NCBI GenBank assembly: GCA_009763385.1
Contig: CM019822.1
Location: forward strand, 26,530,842 to 26,594,841
Length of the DNA stretch: 64,000 nt
Origin: Coix lacryma-jobi var. lacryma-jobi
Taxonomy: Eukaryota; Streptophyta; Magnoliopsida; Poales; Poaceae
Reading direction: 5' to 3'
The position numbers and the translations under genes are program-made. The stretch's first letter is position 1. Each line of letters opens with the position of its first letter. The notes under the pieces are model-generated. The model did no database searches, was not told where the DNA came from, and worked only from the letters and a program-made list of their open reading frames with translations. Positions 43,651 to 54,798 of this stretch are shown here, piece by piece.

Positions 43651-46600
43651 TGTGACGGAACCGCCCAATAATGTGGCCCACTTGCACACGTCATCGTCAT
43701 AGGGAGCCCAATGACTGTGCAAATGAAACACGTTACTGGAAAGATCCGTCGGGTGTCCCCGAGAGGACCCCGAATTACTCACGAGCCACAGGACCATCAT
43801 CATGAAGGTTGGAATAATTACAACATTACAACAGTTGATACAAAATACCATCGGAGTGCGGAAGCAAGATAGATAAACTTTACAAATTATGAAGATGTTA
43901 CTTTTTACATAAAAATAACTGGTATTGCGGAAGTAGAGTAGTATGACAGAACCACACTTAGGCGGAGTACCTAAGTTGGAGAAGAGGAACAACCAGATCA
44001 CGTCAAGCCCACTGACATGATCATGATCAACACCACCTAATAGAAACCTGCAACAGGGGATTAACAAACCCTGAGTACTGGGGTACTCAACAAGACTTAC
44101 CCGACTAAAGAAAAGGGAGAAGACTCAGGAATGAAAGGCTTAGGGTAGTCAAGGTAAGGCTTAAGTATTTTGCAGAAAAAGCATTTTGTAAACCTTGTTT
44201 TATTTTGGAAAGATTCAAGCATTTCTCAATTCTTCATTGTCCATGATTCATTTTACATTTCAAAACATACCTAGTTGAGAACCACTCTCCGTTGACAGTC
44301 AGTGACCAAGTCTCCATAACCGAGGAGCAACGTTAATCCGGATAAATAATACTCAGCTGAGGATCCCTATCCACACTGCATATGTAGCACCCAAGCTTGC
44401 ATATGCCAACTCGTCTACCACGATTCCTCCAAGATTGGGCCCGGTCCTACGCCACCCGGAAGTACAGTACACCACTCCTATCCAGGTACGACGACCACGT
44501 GGGTACATGCTACTTCCGCCATCTCTCCACTCCCAGTGCGCGGTTGTCGGTCCAATAAAGGATTCCTTGGAGCCAGAGCTTTCCGTAGTATGTGAATAGT
44601 TGCAAGTCTTGGCCAGCAGGCCCCCATACGGATGGTCCCTAATTTTCCAGCCAGAACTATACCTTGGTCATATCTCACCCAAGCGTAATAGTCCTGTCAG
44701 TTTTTCAACCCTGTCCCGGTCGGTGTCAACTGTTGAGTCCCGGACTACAACATGACGGCACCGTACGCGCGGACAACCTCTTCTCGACAATGACCACATG
44801 CTAGCTAGGCAAGCAGTCATCGAACGAGAAGTAAAGCCAAATTCCCATAAAGATTCTTTCAGTGATCACACTTTTGAAAATGGCATTTTATTGCAAATCT
44901 ATAGTATAGCATCACTAAGCATTTTGCAAATAGTTTTAAAGCAGGGCTGGTGGATCTTCTGGTGGAGGTAAATAATGCAGGTAATAGGTCATCACACAAC
45001 TCCTATAACCTAATGCAGTAGTTTAACTCAAAAGCATTTAAGGAAAACATTTTATAAAACCAAGGAAGGGTTAAATGCATCGGGGCTTGCCTTCGTTGCA
45101 GGGAAGATAAGATCCAAGAAAGATTGACACAAGTTAGTTCGTTTGCTGCTTGAAGTTAAGTCTTTTTCGACGAAGCCTGTCCAACAAGAACCCTCCTCCG
45201 AGGCTCGTTCGACAATGGTGAACACCAGAGCTTGATCAACACGACTTCAACACTCTTGGATACTACACGTGGATAAATGATGTATGCTTTAACATGATGC
45301 CATGGAATGCATGCTAAGGTGCAGGACAAGACTACTGATTCTAGAGTACAAGTTTCTAACATGTGAGTAACTTCTAGGATAGACATAAAGATTAATTATA
45401 TTTATCTTTTTAAGCAAGATTAAACAAACTTATTAAGCATTATTTACAAAACATTGCAAGGCATCACAATCATCATAGACCAGAGGGGTGGGGTCTATGA
45501 ACAGCAAACAATCCAAAAGGTCACACCATGATTACTTTTCTGTTTTTCCTAATTTATTTTAAAAGATCATTTTATACAGTTGTCCCAAAATTTACCAAAT
45601 TAATCTCATAGGTTCATCATGGTGTAAATAGATGACAAAACAAATTTCATGACCTTTGGAGCTATACATGTTTTACTAAAAACCTAAAACTATCCATTTA
45701 TTAATTAAAAGGAGGATTTTTCATATTTTAAACTTTGCAGAAAAGTAGAGTTTCTTATTTTTCTAAAATACTACACAGAGCAAGGAACACACAACATTTA
45801 TCTCAAGATTTTTAGAACAACAGATTAAACCTCACAAAAAGAAGAAAACAAAACACTATTCATATTTTTAAAAGAAAAGGAAAACTGTGCTTCTCTCGAG
45901 GCTCGGCGCGCTTGCCTGTAAGGCGGACAGCGGACCGGTCGCTCGAGGTCTCGGCTGGGAAGGCAGAGGGTGGGGATAGCTTCGCGGGCTCACCAGGAGT
46001 TGGAAACGAGGCTCGGCGAGGCGGTGCAAGGGTCGGAGGCGGGAGCTCGATGGTGGCGAGGCCTCGACGGAGGCTCGGCTAACCTCTCGAGGGTAGCCTC
46101 GGCGTGCTCGAGGCTCAGTCCGAGGGTGGCTGCGATTCGCCCGAGGCTGAGGGTGGGGCTCGGCTGCTTCGAGGGGGCGCGGTTCGCAGGCGTGCTCGAG
46201 GGTGAGGCTCGAGGGGACGCTCGAGGGTGAGGCTCGAGGCTGGCCTTGGCATGTTCGAGAGATGCGGCTCGAGGGATGTGGCTCGAGGGGACGCTTGAGG
46301 GTGTGCGGTTCGAGGGTTGGCTCGAAGGTTGGCTCGAGGGTGAGGCTCGAGCGATTCGCCGGAGTTGGAGGGGAGTCGCTGCGCCGGCGAAGGAAAGGAC
46401 GGAGGGGTGAAATTGGTGGCTTGGGAAGGTGGAGAAGCTCAAGGCGAAGGCAGTGGCGGCCTTGGCGGGCGCTGGGGCTGCCTGATGGCTTGGGTTGGCG
46501 AGGAAGTGTTGGTGGTGGCAATGGGGAGCTTGGTGGCTTTTATAGGCGCGGGGTGATGCCGGGGTCCGGGCGAAGGACGGTGGGGGTCCGGGCGAAGAGG

Positions 46601-47368
46601 ACGGTGGGGGTCCGGGCAAGAGGACGGTGGGGGTCCGGGCAAGAGGACGGTGGGGGTCCGGGCAAAAGGACGATAGGGGTCCGGGCAAAAGGACGGTGGG
46701 GGTCCGGGCAAGAGGACGGTGGGGGTCCGGGCAAGAGGACGGTGGGGGTCCGGGCAAAAGGACGGTGGGGGTCCGGGCAAAAGGACGGTGGGGGTCCGGG
46801 CAAAAGGACGGTAGGGGTCCGGGCAAAAGGACGGTGGGGGTCCGGGCAAAAGGACGGTGGCGGTCCGGGCAAAAGGACGGTGGGGGTCCGGGCAAAAGGA
46901 CGGTGGGGGTCCGGGCAAAAGGACGGTGGGGGTCCGGGCAAAAGGACGGTGGGGGCCGGGTGAGGATGAGGTAGGGGTCCTCCAGCTATGCACAGTGAAA
47001 ACCTATTCTTCTTTTGAAATCTTGAAAATTACTCCTAAACTTTGAACTGCACAAAGAAAACTCAAACACCAAAGTTGTTTAGAATTTGAGATCTACAACT
47101 TTGCTAAAAGGACCAACTTCAAATTTTGAACAACTTTTGAATTAGAAAAAGGGGTAAAACTAGAGTTTGGAAATTTGGGGTTTTTCAAAAGGAATTTAAA
47201 TTTTATTTTGATTTTTGAATTTTGGTCCTCATAACACAGCATCAAAACACTTAACTGAACAAGATCTACACAAAAATTAAGCAAACTTAAATGCATGGCA
47301 AGAATGTTTAAAGACTAATGATGATGACATGTCAGGTTAATTACTTATTAAATACCAGAGGTGTTACA
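43651..47368 (-). mobile_element. Nested LTR element, 5' LTR (right, 3718 bp)
   Basis: Colinear with the left LTR at an offset of 4908 bp until the minisatellite, then 4931-4932 bp. It is 24 bp longer because of one extra 23-bp unit and one base. Followed by AGAGG and the continuation of the MULE-2 transposase frame. Confidence 0.92.
46564..46954. repeat. 23-bp minisatellite, 17 units (right LTR)
   Basis: Unit starts run from 46564 to 46932, with the same first 22- and 24-bp spacings as the left LTR and 14 further 23-bp steps after 46610. Several units carry point variants (for example GACGATAGGGGTCC near 46670) not at the same ordinal place as in the left array. Confidence 0.93.
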
Positions 47369-48850
47369 AGAGGTACTCAAGTCTGATCCAGACTTGGGAG
47401 CAAAGAAATTACAAGTTGAGCTTGAAAGACGGTTCCCGATCAAAATGTCATATAATAAGGTGTGGGAAGGAAGACAACTTGCACTGAAAGGCCTACATGG
47501 CACTTGGGACGAAAGTTTTAGAATGTTGTGGAGTTTCAAAGCCGAGTTAGAAGGTACATGTCCTGGAAGCATAGTAGAGATTGATTGCAAAAGGAACAAA
47601 AAGGATGGTCAAGTATATTTTTGTAGAATGTTTGTGGCAATCAAAGCTTGTGTGGATGGATTTCTCGTTGGTTGCAGGCCATACCTTGGGGTTGATTCTA
47701 CTCACCTCACAGGTAAATATAATGGGCAGCTAGCTGCAGCAACAGCAATTGATGGACATAATTGGATGTACCCGGTGGCATATGGAATTTTTTACAAGGA
47801 GACAAAAGCTGATTGGACATGGTTTTTGAAGCAATTGAAGAGAGCAATTGGAACTCCACATGGGCTCACAATACACGCAGATGCTTGCAAAGGCTTAGAG
47901 ACAGCAGTCCACAACGTCTTCAAAGGTGACGTTGAGCATAGAGAGTGTTTTAGGCACCTCATGCATAATTTTAGAAAGCACTTCGACGGAGATGTGTTAA
48001 AGTACATGTGGCCTTGTGCTTGGGCATGTACTCCTAGGAGGCATCGCTGGCTTTGGGACAAAATTGGAGAGAATTGTCCAGCAGCAATTCCTTACTTGCA
48101 AGCAGAGCACAAACAAATTTGGTCTCGAGCTAAGTTCTCAGGGGAGTGCAAGGTTGACTATGTGAACAACAACCTATCAGAGTCCTTCAACAACTGGATT
48201 AAAGAGACGAAAGGGTTCCCCGTGGACGTCCTCGTGGACACAATTAGGGGTATGATCATGGAAAAGATAGCTATGAGGCAGCATATAGCTAACAAACTTG
48301 AAGGGCCCATTCTTCCTAGTGTTATAAATGAGCTGAAGATGAAGAGTAGAAACTTGAAGTACACAATTAAGGGGAGTGGTGGTCTCAAGGCTGAGGTATC
48401 TGGATTGACTAAGGACAACTATCCTTGGAGGCATGCTGTGGACCTTGAAAGCAAGACATGTTCATGTGGTCAGTGGCATATTTCTGGGAAACCTTGCACC
48501 CATGTTATAGCCTTTATAGGTTCACTAAGACAAATTAAACTTGAAGACTTTGTTCATGATTACTACTCGGTTCAATGGTTCAAGGCTACTTATCAGTTTG
48601 TGGTCAATCCAATGGTTGACAAGTCACAATGGCCTATTGTTGATCCCGGGTTTGTAATGGTGCCTCCAAAGCTTGAAAGGTCTGCAGGTAGGCCAAGAGT
48701 GAAGAGGATCAAAAGTAAGGGTGAGCCAGGAAAAAGGGGTCCTTACCAATGCAAAAGGTGCTTCCAGTTTGGGCATATTGAGAAGGGTTGTAGTGAGCCC
48801 CCGACTGAACTAGCTGTGGAAATGCCACCTGCAGGTCCTAGTAATTCAAG
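47369..48850 (+). pseudogene. MULE-2 transposase, catalytic part
   Basis: A long open frame continues the exon broken at 38742: removing the LTR element and one AGAGG joins TEV to LKSDPDLGAKKLQ in frame. The core begins YNKVWEGRQLALKGLHGTWD. The catalytic aspartates are probably in LGVDSTHLTGKY (near 47690) and IHADACKGLE (near 47878); the CFRHLMHNF C-x2-H motif follows near 47950, then NNLSESFNNWIKE (near 48170). A SWIM zinc finger (CSCGQWHISGKPCTH, 48460-48510) and a CCHC zinc knuckle (CKRCFQFGHIEKGC, 48750-48790) complete a MuDR/FHY3-like layout. The exon ends at an AG/GTAAAT donor (48851). This portion is fully open and the least decayed of the gene, but it is cut from its promoter and N-terminus. 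Confidence 0.9.
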
Positions 48851-48878
48851 GTAAATTGACCCCTTCTCACTTTCGTTG

Positions 48879-48882
<4 letters not shown>

Positions 48883-48919
<37 letters not shown>
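48883..48919. repeat. (AT)n microsatellite in MULE-2 intron
   Basis: A run of about 18 AT dinucleotides inside the short intron 48851-48959 of the transposase gene. Confidence 0.9.
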
Positions 48920-48921
<2 letters not shown>

Positions 48922-48959
48922 CTTTTGTTAAGTATGGCTGATACCTTCCTTTTGTGTAG

Positions 48960-49194
48960 GAAAAGGAAAGAGAAGGGCAGTACATCTACCTCCAAAAAAG
49001 GTCCAAAAAAATCCAAGAAAGAATCTGCACCTTCTACTTCCTTAGTCACACAACCACCTGTTAGTCCAGGGCCAACAACAAGAAGGATGGCAGCTTCTAC
49101 TTGTAGCCCTATCAGTCCAGGACCTACAACAAGGAGCAGGGCAGCAGCAGACATATCCCCTGGAGGAATTGCAAGAAGGCTTATCATAGGCTAA
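48960..49194 (+). pseudogene. MULE-2 transposase, last exon
   Basis: After a TTTGTGTAG acceptor the frame continues in phase from the previous exon (SNSR/KRKEKGSTSTSKKG) through a basic Lys/Ser-rich stretch and two PGPTTR repeats (VSPGPTTRRMAAS, ISPGPTTRSRAAA) to a TAA stop at 49192-49194. Such Pro/Thr tails are common in this transposase clade and may carry a nuclear localisation signal. Confidence 0.8.
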
Positions 49195-49716
49195 TCAATG
49201 GCTTTGTTAGTTCGAATGCTATCTATTGTACTACTGTAATGTTCTAGTTAGACTATGGATGCATGTGTTCAACTAAGGGATCCCTTGAACTAATGTATGT
49301 GTTAGCAGACATGTCCCCTTTGCTATGTCTAAACCGTTACTCTGTTGAAATCTATCCTCTAATTTAAGTATTGGGTGCATGTATTTATTACTCCCTATGA
49401 GAAATGGTTACTGATGAGTGGTTGTTGTGAATGTAAGTGCTCATATATGCTAGGATGCGCTTGTATTGCCACTGTAGCTGCTGGAATATGATTGTCCGTG
49501 CTCATCCGTATGTGCTCTTATTGATAAATGACTGTTGTTTATTTTGTTCTCACTAGGGGTATTTTTGTCTCAGTTAACAACCCCGTTAGTTCATTTTAAC
49601 AGAATGCTATTTTGAGTTCAGAGTCCAACCTTTCAGTGGTATTTTACGGGGGCACAAACTTTCAATGGTATTTTACGGAGATCGTGATCTTTCGATGCTA
49701 CACAACCAATTTTCCC
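49195..49716. other. MULE-2 3' UTR and right TIR
   Basis: Non-coding DNA after the stop, ending with the right terminal inverted repeat (about 49657-49716). No additional gene such as a mudrB-like partner is present. Confidence 0.7.
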
Positions 49717-49725
49717 AAAAAATTA

Positions 49726-49993
49726 TAGGAGTTTGAGTTACATGAAATTCTCTAATAAGGGCAACATAGGAAAACACAGATATTAGAAGAGAGAAATAGA
49801 CACAAAGGAAATTCCATGAAGTTGGACTTCATTTTAGATTTCCTTCGAAATTCCCATGAATTAAGCCATTCTATAGGATTTTTGGAGGATTTCAGGATGG
49901 CTATTCCTTTGTTCCAAAGGATCATATAGGAATTTTTTTATGAATTTAAAATCCTACAAAATTTCAATTTGAATCCTCTGTTTCAAAGGGGGC
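49726..49993. mobile_element. Tourist-like MITE, right part (split by MULE-2)
   Basis: It continues the MITE cut at 36680 (TAGGAGTTTGAGTTACATG) and ends GTTTCAAAGGGGGC with TAA at 49994-49996, matching TAA at 36625-36627. The interior has internal inverted CATGAATTAAG/GGAATTTC-type motifs as in grass MITEs. Confidence 0.8.
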
Positions 49994-50380
49994 TAAACTA
50001 TGACAGCGTTCAGCGAAGACGATTCCGACCCGTTTTTTTTCCTCGGCAGCTCTCGATTCTGTCCTCCCCCTCGACGGCTTCGGTGACCCACGACGGACAG
50101 GGCACCATCAACCATCCTGGGAGTGACACATGCATGCAGCAGCAGATTTGAAAAAAAGCGCGGAGTTCAATCGAAGTTACCGCTCGGGCCTGCACGCGTT
50201 GACGCTGCGGTGGAGAAACTCGTGTAGGTGGCCCTTTGGAGCGGTGGTGGGTGGCTGCTGAAGGAATCCGCCAATTTTGACCGGGCCCCGGGGCGAAGTT
50301 ACCAAAACGCCAGTGGAAAAAGAGAGGAAAACCCGGCCCGGCACGGCGGGACCGCGGCGCTGCCGTCCCACGCGTTCACC
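49994..50380. other. GC-rich DNA, no supported gene
   Basis: Overlapping short frames on both strands, none recognised. No repeat partner in the window. Confidence 0.4.
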
Positions 50381-51355
50381 CCGAGGAAACAGGCAAGAGC
50401 ACAATACAAGCACGACCGGCAACCGCGGTTTTCCGGTCTCCCAAAGCACAGTAAATCCGACCGGACCGAACCGGTGGTCGGACCGCTAAAAGACCGAACC
50501 AGAGACTATAGCGGCTCGGTTCACTTAAAAGACCGTCTGTGCAATTGAACCGCTAAAAACCGTTCAAACCGGCCGGTTTTTTAGTGAACCAGTGAACCGA
50601 GGCGGTTTTTTATCTTGACAAAAAATGCCCTCTATGTGCACGGGAGGAGGTGGTCTGTTCAAGGGTATTACTGTAAACCTCAACTAATGTGCCTTTTAGG
50701 GCTATTGGGCGCGTGAGTGAGGGAAAAATTCACCATCTTTTCGATTCGTTCGTCGTTTCCTGGCCTAGCGGCACCGCAGCAAGCTTCTGGCGGTGGTGGG
50801 TCGCGGCGACGACGCAACGATTCGGGCGAGCAAAGTCCGGGCGGGGCACGACTGCTGCTTCATGCGAGCGGGCGGGGAGTTGGCCGACGCGACACTGGTG
50901 CTGCGGGCGATCCGGCGCCAGCATGGGGTTGCTCCGCTGCTGATTCGGGGCGAGCGCCGAGCAGGTGCTGCCATGCCGACAGGGTGCGACAGCGCGCAAC
51001 GAGCGTCGAGCGGGCGTCGGCTGGGACCAACTATTGCGGCTTGCGGTGCACCAACGAGCCGCGACCGGGCCTACGCGGTATCTTCGACAATTATATTATA
51101 TATATAATTATCCATGGGTTCATATGTCAACAAATGTTGAATTATCTTGTTTCATCTGTCAATTATATATATATATATAAAATAATTAAACATTATATAT
51201 ATATGCACCGGTTCAAAGTATTTGTTGCCGGTTCGATTAACGGTTCAATTAAAATAGACCGGCGGTTCAATCGGTCCTTAACGGTTGGACCAATGAACCA
51301 TTAAACGGATCGCCTCGCCGGTTCGATCTCCGGTCCGGTTCGAAAAACTATGTCC
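50381..51355. mobile_element. Probable non-autonomous DNA transposon with CCGGTT-rich ends
   Basis: Both ends are dense in AACCGG, CGGTTCAA and GAACCG motifs in both orientations (50405-50610 and 51210-51345), enclosing a GC-rich middle and an (AT)n run near 51165-51205. Clustered subterminal motifs of this sort are typical of hAT-like elements. I could not define exact termini or a target duplication. A 195-codon frame (50717-51304) in the middle has no recognisable domain and overlaps frames on the other strand. Confidence 0.4.
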
Positions 51356-52398
51356 CAAAGGGCAGTTTCGGGAGGTTCGCGGGCTGCGCCTGCGCTTTGC
51401 TTGCGCGAGCGAGCGAGCGAGACGACGTCGTCTCCGCCCGGTAAAACTGCCACGACGTGCGCTTCCTGGGTGGCCCACGGGCGGCTCGGCGGCGTGATGA
51501 CCTTTCACTTCACGCCAGGACATCGCAGTCCGCGGATGCTAAGGCCCAGTGCCCACAGCACGGCAGCATCTTCTCGGCCATGGCCCGTTGGAGCCCACAC
51601 AGCCCAGCGTGTCAGCGAGAGCCGTGGTGGGCACCAGTACAGCACAGGCCGTGACGGCCGGGCGGGAATATTGGCTGGCGCGTCGACATTTATCCGACGT
51701 GGCGAGGGCACCAGCTTATCGGCGACGCCGTGGACGTGGCAGGGTCTCGCTGTGAATTCTTAGACAATCTGCACTCATGTTTCTCTATTTTCATCCTCTA
51801 TACTGCCTAGTCATCAAGATTTTCTCTTCTATAATCATTTCTCCCGCATCCATCCATCCTCTATATCATCCTTTATCCACTGTGGGTCCGCTTGTCACTT
51901 TATCTAAATATATCCATGAGAGATCTAGTTTGGAAGAATTAATTACAACAAATTTAATGATGCAATCAGAATTTAATTTGGGTTTTCGGTTTGTGAGTTA
52001 TAACATTTTTTTAGTTAGTTGAATAAGTGGAACCCGCTATTGTACCTTCTCACCTTCCTGCTCTCTCTCACGCCCTTGCGCACAAGTCTGAGCACATGAT
52101 GGCACCGCGTACGCTACATGCTGCTCTCTGCTTCATATTTAGCGTGCGGACGATGCTAACGTATGGATTGGCGTACGCCGCTGCGGCCTCTTTTCATACG
52201 CTAAAACTTTACCGGATGGTTTTACAGTGCCCAGTGCGATCAGTCTTAACCCGACAGTTTCCAGTTTTTCAGAGATATCGACAGTCGGGCACCGGGCACG
52301 GGAGAACCGGACAGGTGCAGACGTGAACTACGGAGTACTCTTATCTTTCCAACAAAACATCCAGCCATAGCTTGGGTGCCAGCGAAAAATAGTTTATG
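51356..52398. other. Intergenic DNA, no supported gene
   Basis: A GC-rich part (51360-51760) with overlapping frames and no domain is followed by AT-rich, MITE-like debris (51770-52030) and more unrecognised DNA. Confidence 0.4.
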
Positions 52399-52669
52399 CT
52401 CCCTCTATATTGGTAAAAGATATTATTTAAAAGATATTATTTCGGATAGCGACACAATCTCCAAAACATAATTTTGACCACTTATTTTTTAAAAAATATT
52501 TTTTATACAGTGGTATATGTATATTTTTATGAAAATAATTTTAAGACAAATTTATTTATATAATTTTTACATCTCTAAAGTCAACAATTTAAAAGTTATT
52601 CATGATTTATATTCTCAATGTTTGACTCAAAACTTGTCCAAATAACTTTTTTTACCGATACGGAGGGAG
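52399..52669. mobile_element. Stowaway MITE
   Basis: It starts CTCCCTCTATATTGGTAAAA and ends TTTTTACCGATACGGAGGGAG, followed by TA (52670-52671). The left TA appears as TG, a probable point change. The interior shares the ATTTTGACCACTTATTTTT and GGTATATGTATA motifs with the Stowaway at 31104-31410. Confidence 0.87.
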
Positions 52670-52675
52670 TATTTA

Positions 52676-53012
52676 GAGGTTATTTATTTTCCAGCAAAAA
52701 TGTTAGCTCTATCACATCGGATTTTATGGCCTTAATTTAGTCTATTAAAAATAGAGTAATGAAAAAACTAATTTATCAGCCGAAGCCTAATTCACAAGAC
52801 GAATCTTTTAAACTTAATTAGTTCATGATTTGACAACATAGTGCTACAATAAACATTTGCTAATGAGAAATTAATTTATCTCAGTAGATTCGTCTTGTTA
52901 ATTAGTATATGGTAATTAGTTTTATAATTAATTTATTTTTAATAGACTAATTTAGTACCGAACATTCGATGTGGCAGACTAAAGTTTTTTTTTGCCAGGA
53001 AATGAACACCCC
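52676..53012. mobile_element. Tourist-like MITE (TSD TTA)
   Basis: It starts GAGGTTATTTATTTTCC and ends GGAAATGAACACCCC, with TTA on both sides (52673-52675, 53013-53015). It contains the GACGAATCTTTTAA and AGATTCGTCTTG motifs in inverted orientation found in a widespread grass MITE group. It begins only a few bases after the preceding Stowaway. Confidence 0.75.
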
Positions 53013-53015
53013 TTA

Positions 53016-53950
53016 AACCAAGTTTTCAGTGAATACTATTCACATATATAACTTAAAATTAATTTATTAAAAATACATTTGGTAATGAATCTAATGATAT
53101 TTATTTATATCATAAATATTAACATATTTGTATCTATAATTAATTAAATTTGAGATATTAAACTATGACATTGTGCTAAAATTATATGTTTTTGTGGACC
53201 AAGGGAGTACAGGGGAAGATTATGGATCTGGGGTCACGGAATATATACATCTGAGATTCAGAGTAAAATACATATGGCAGTGCAACTGATGAAAACCAAT
53301 AGGCAGTTGTTTCTACGCTCACAAGGAACTTAACAGAATTTTTGCTATGTCATACTACTTACCTCAATTCCAAATACTCGCAGAAAAATTTGCAAAAAAA
53401 ACCTTAAGTATGTAGGGATGCAAGCAGTAAACTTATTTTTCACAAGTTAATAAACCTGTTTACGGACTTACGAATAAGGTAGCTTTCATCCCTACGAATA
53501 CACGACAACCAACGTAATACGTTTTCCAAAGGAACTTGAAAAAAAATGTCCTTCATCAACACTGTCATCTTTAATACCCGCCCACTCCAAACAAAAAAAA
53601 TGAGGTCGTGAGAACACAGGATGGGAAACAAAGAAAATGTTTTGAAAAGAACATGCAGTGAAACGTATTGTTGCAAACAAATTAAGACCTCATTTGAATC
53701 AGAGGTTATTAAAATCTATCCAATTTAAATCATAGATAGATAAATCATTGAATATATTTTTATAAGAAACTTAATTAAAGATACAAATGTTAGTAATATT
53801 CTCTACAACCTTGTTAAATTTTAAAAAATTAATCAGCATGATCGGTAGCGACATTTCTCATGGGCGTCCAGCGAAGAAACTCAAATATTGTATAGACAGT
53901 TCGCTTGACCTACAAGCCAGCTTTAAACCGTACAAATTAGTTATGTAATA
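53016..53950. other. AT-rich intergenic DNA, no supported gene
   Basis: Short minus-strand frames at 53440-53680 have no recognisable domain. Parts resemble MITE interiors, but no paired termini were found. Confidence 0.4.
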
Positions 53951-54206
53951 CTCCCTCCATTCCAAATTATAAGACGTTCCAAGAATCTTGGAGAGTCAAA
54001 GTTTTCAACTTTGACCAAAATTATAGAGAAAAATATAAAGATTTATACCATCAAATATACATATTATGGAAATATAACTAATGGAGAATCTAATTGCACT
54101 TAGTTGATATCATAAATATTATTATTATTATATAAATTTGGTCAAAGTTGAAAAACTTTGACTCTCCAAGATTCTTGGAATGTCTTATAATTTGGGATGG
54201 AGGGAG
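53951..54206. mobile_element. Stowaway MITE with long arms
   Basis: It starts CTCCCTCCATTCCAAATTAT and ends with the inverted match GGGATGGAGGGAG, flanked by TA (53949-53950, 54207-54208). The inverted arms extend about 65 bp (through AAGAATCTTGGAGAGTCAAA on the left) with few mismatches, so the transcript could form a strong hairpin. Confidence 0.92.
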
Positions 54207-54353
54207 TAGTATTTTTCTCTCACAGCAAATCAATTGTTTCAGCTTATCAGCCGGCTCATAAGTCCTGCCGAATAGCAACAGGAGAACCATGCATTCAATT
54301 GGCCTTGCAATGGAGGAGCTCTATTACATAACTAATTTTAGCTGGCTGCTAGC

Positions 54354-54428
54354 TCTAAGTCAACCTCTTCAATAGTACTAGCTTTTAATAACCCATAGAT
54401 TGGTTTCCCCATCACACTCTCACATGCT
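54354..54428. repeat. MITE fragment related to 55203-55278
   Basis: The ACTAGCTTTT..ATAAC, TTGGTTT..ATCACACTCTCACATG pattern recurs at 55203-55278 (ACTAGCTTTTGACAATAAC and ATTACACTCTCACGTG). Both lack recognisable ends. Confidence 0.5.
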
Positions 54429-54436
54429 TGGTTCTA

Positions 54437-54798
54437 CTCCCTCTGTCCCTGAAAGAATCAATTTCTAGAGCAAAATTTTATCCACAAAAGATTCAATATC
54501 TACACCGGATGGTCCATCGATCCAATTTATTAATTCTCGAAGTCACAGTCGCATTTAATCACAGCCCTCCATCTCCCTCTTTCAGGCCGTCTCCCTCCAA
54601 TCTCCTTCCAGAATACTAACAGCTAGCATTTAATATTCTTGGGATACTAACGTACGGTCTCGACAATTGGAAAAATATTGAAGTCCAGCCAGGGGCAACA
54701 TGGTCTTTTACCTTGCTTACTAATATGTCTTATAGTTGCTATGAATTGATTCTTTCAGGGACGTCTTATAGTTGCTAGGAATTGATTCTTTCAGGGTG
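54437..54798. mobile_element. Stowaway-like MITE, 3' end rearranged
   Basis: It starts CTCCCTCTGTCCCTGAAAGA. The inverted match AATTGATTCTTTCAGGG occurs twice at the right (near 54745 and 54781), each within a TCTTATAGTTGCTA-containing ~36-bp repeat. The final GGAGGGAG is missing, so the right end is truncated or duplicated. Confidence 0.65.

Larger units (their letters stand above)
36681..49716 (+). mobile_element. Mutator-like transposon (MULE-2), full extent
   Basis: The left terminus GGAAAAATTGGTTGTGTAGC and the inverted right terminus (GGGAAAATTGGTTGTGTAGC on the minus strand, ending 49716) match over about 60 bp, including ATCGAAAGAT and ATCTCCGTAAAATACCAT. A 9-bp duplication AAAAAATTA lies at 36672-36680 and 49717-49725, diagnostic for Mutator-type elements. 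The interior carries one transposase gene. An LTR element (38743-47368) is nested inside; without it and one copy of its target site the MULE would be about 4.4 kb. A GC-rich, imperfectly repeated zone (about 36900-37200) precedes the gene and may be its 5' leader. Confidence 0.93.

Noticed and set aside
47361..47368. A GTG start for the MULE-2 catalytic frame
   Set aside because: Those bases are the end of the LTR. The real frame continues from the exon before the insertion.
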